NCBI RefSeq assembly: GCF_002027545.1
Contig: NZ_MXAN01000057.1
Span: 1-6,274 of the forward strand
DNA from: Moraxella lacunata
Lineage (GTDB): Bacteria > Pseudomonadota > Gammaproteobacteria > Pseudomonadales > Moraxellaceae
DNA: 6,274 nt
Reading direction: 5' to 3'
The notes under the pieces are model-generated. The model had not been told where the DNA came from, made no database searches, and saw nothing but the letters and a program-made list of their open reading frames with translations. Both the position numbers and the translations under genes were made by a program. Below are positions 6,208-6,274 of the stretch, piece after piece (position 1 is the stretch's first letter; the number at the start of each line of letters is the position of its first letter).

Positions 6208-6274
6208 TGTTTTTCATCGTCAAAAATTTGCTTGATAGAATGACTATCAACCTGCATTTTTTCCTTGAAAAACG

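Larger units (their letters stand above)
6060..6274. repeat. MITE-like element, copy 2 (left part; right end outside the window)
   Basis: Same orientation as copy 1 and aligned from AGGGC through CTTTATAACAC, GAAATATTTTAGAAA and a 22-base identical block ending in GAAAAATGGCTA (to 6142). After a 66-bp insertion it continues from TTGTTTTTC (6207) to GAAAAACG at the window edge, which corresponds to 1641 in copy 1. About 49 bases including the right terminal repeat should lie beyond. The left terminus matches only about 15 of 21 positions, so this copy is older or damaged. Both internal hairpins are kept: TTGATAG/CTATCAA (6232-6250) and TTTTTC/GAAAAA (6258-6272). The triplet before GGGC is TTA, again TNA. 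Confidence 0.75.

Overview
The window reads as an ordinary chromosomal segment of a gamma-proteobacterium, most likely a Moraxella or close Moraxellaceae relative. This rests on low-to-moderate GC with AT-rich spacers and on the character of the proteins; the genus is an inference from style, not a match I could run. Five of the six well-supported genes belong to recognisable families. They are fumC (class II fumarase), ygfA/fau (5-formyltetrahydrofolate cyclo-ligase), a YuiF/NhaC-like ion or amino-acid antiporter, ychF (ribosome-associated ATPase) and a yeaL/UPF0756 (DUF441) membrane protein. The sixth is a small AT-rich secreted protein that I do not recognise.

Layout: fumC runs leftward (54-1445). 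Between it and the rightward ygfA (1770-2333) lies a 204-bp non-coding element (1487-1690) with 21-bp terminal inverted repeats, which looks like a MITE. ygfA converges on the leftward antiporter gene (2430-3773). The antiporter and the rightward ychF (3983-5074) diverge from a 209-bp intergenic region. That region holds a promoter for each gene, an array of five NGCAYNAT-like octamers and an 18-bp perfect palindrome inside the ychF promoter. ychF ends in a very strong hairpin terminator. It is followed by a two-gene unit: the small secreted protein (5178-5579) and, 2 bp later, yeaL (5582-6055). Directly after yeaL a second, diverged copy of the MITE begins (6060 to the window edge). It carries its own 66-bp palindrome-ended insertion.

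Functionally the genes are unrelated housekeeping functions (TCA cycle, folate metabolism, ion/solute transport, translation-associated ATPase) and form no single pathway. I see no defence system, CRISPR array, tRNA, rRNA or protein-coding transposase. The unusual content is non-coding: a two-copy miniature element with covarying hairpins and outward-facing TATAAA motifs in its ends, a nested palindromic insertion, the repeat array before ychF, and the low-GC secreted orphan.
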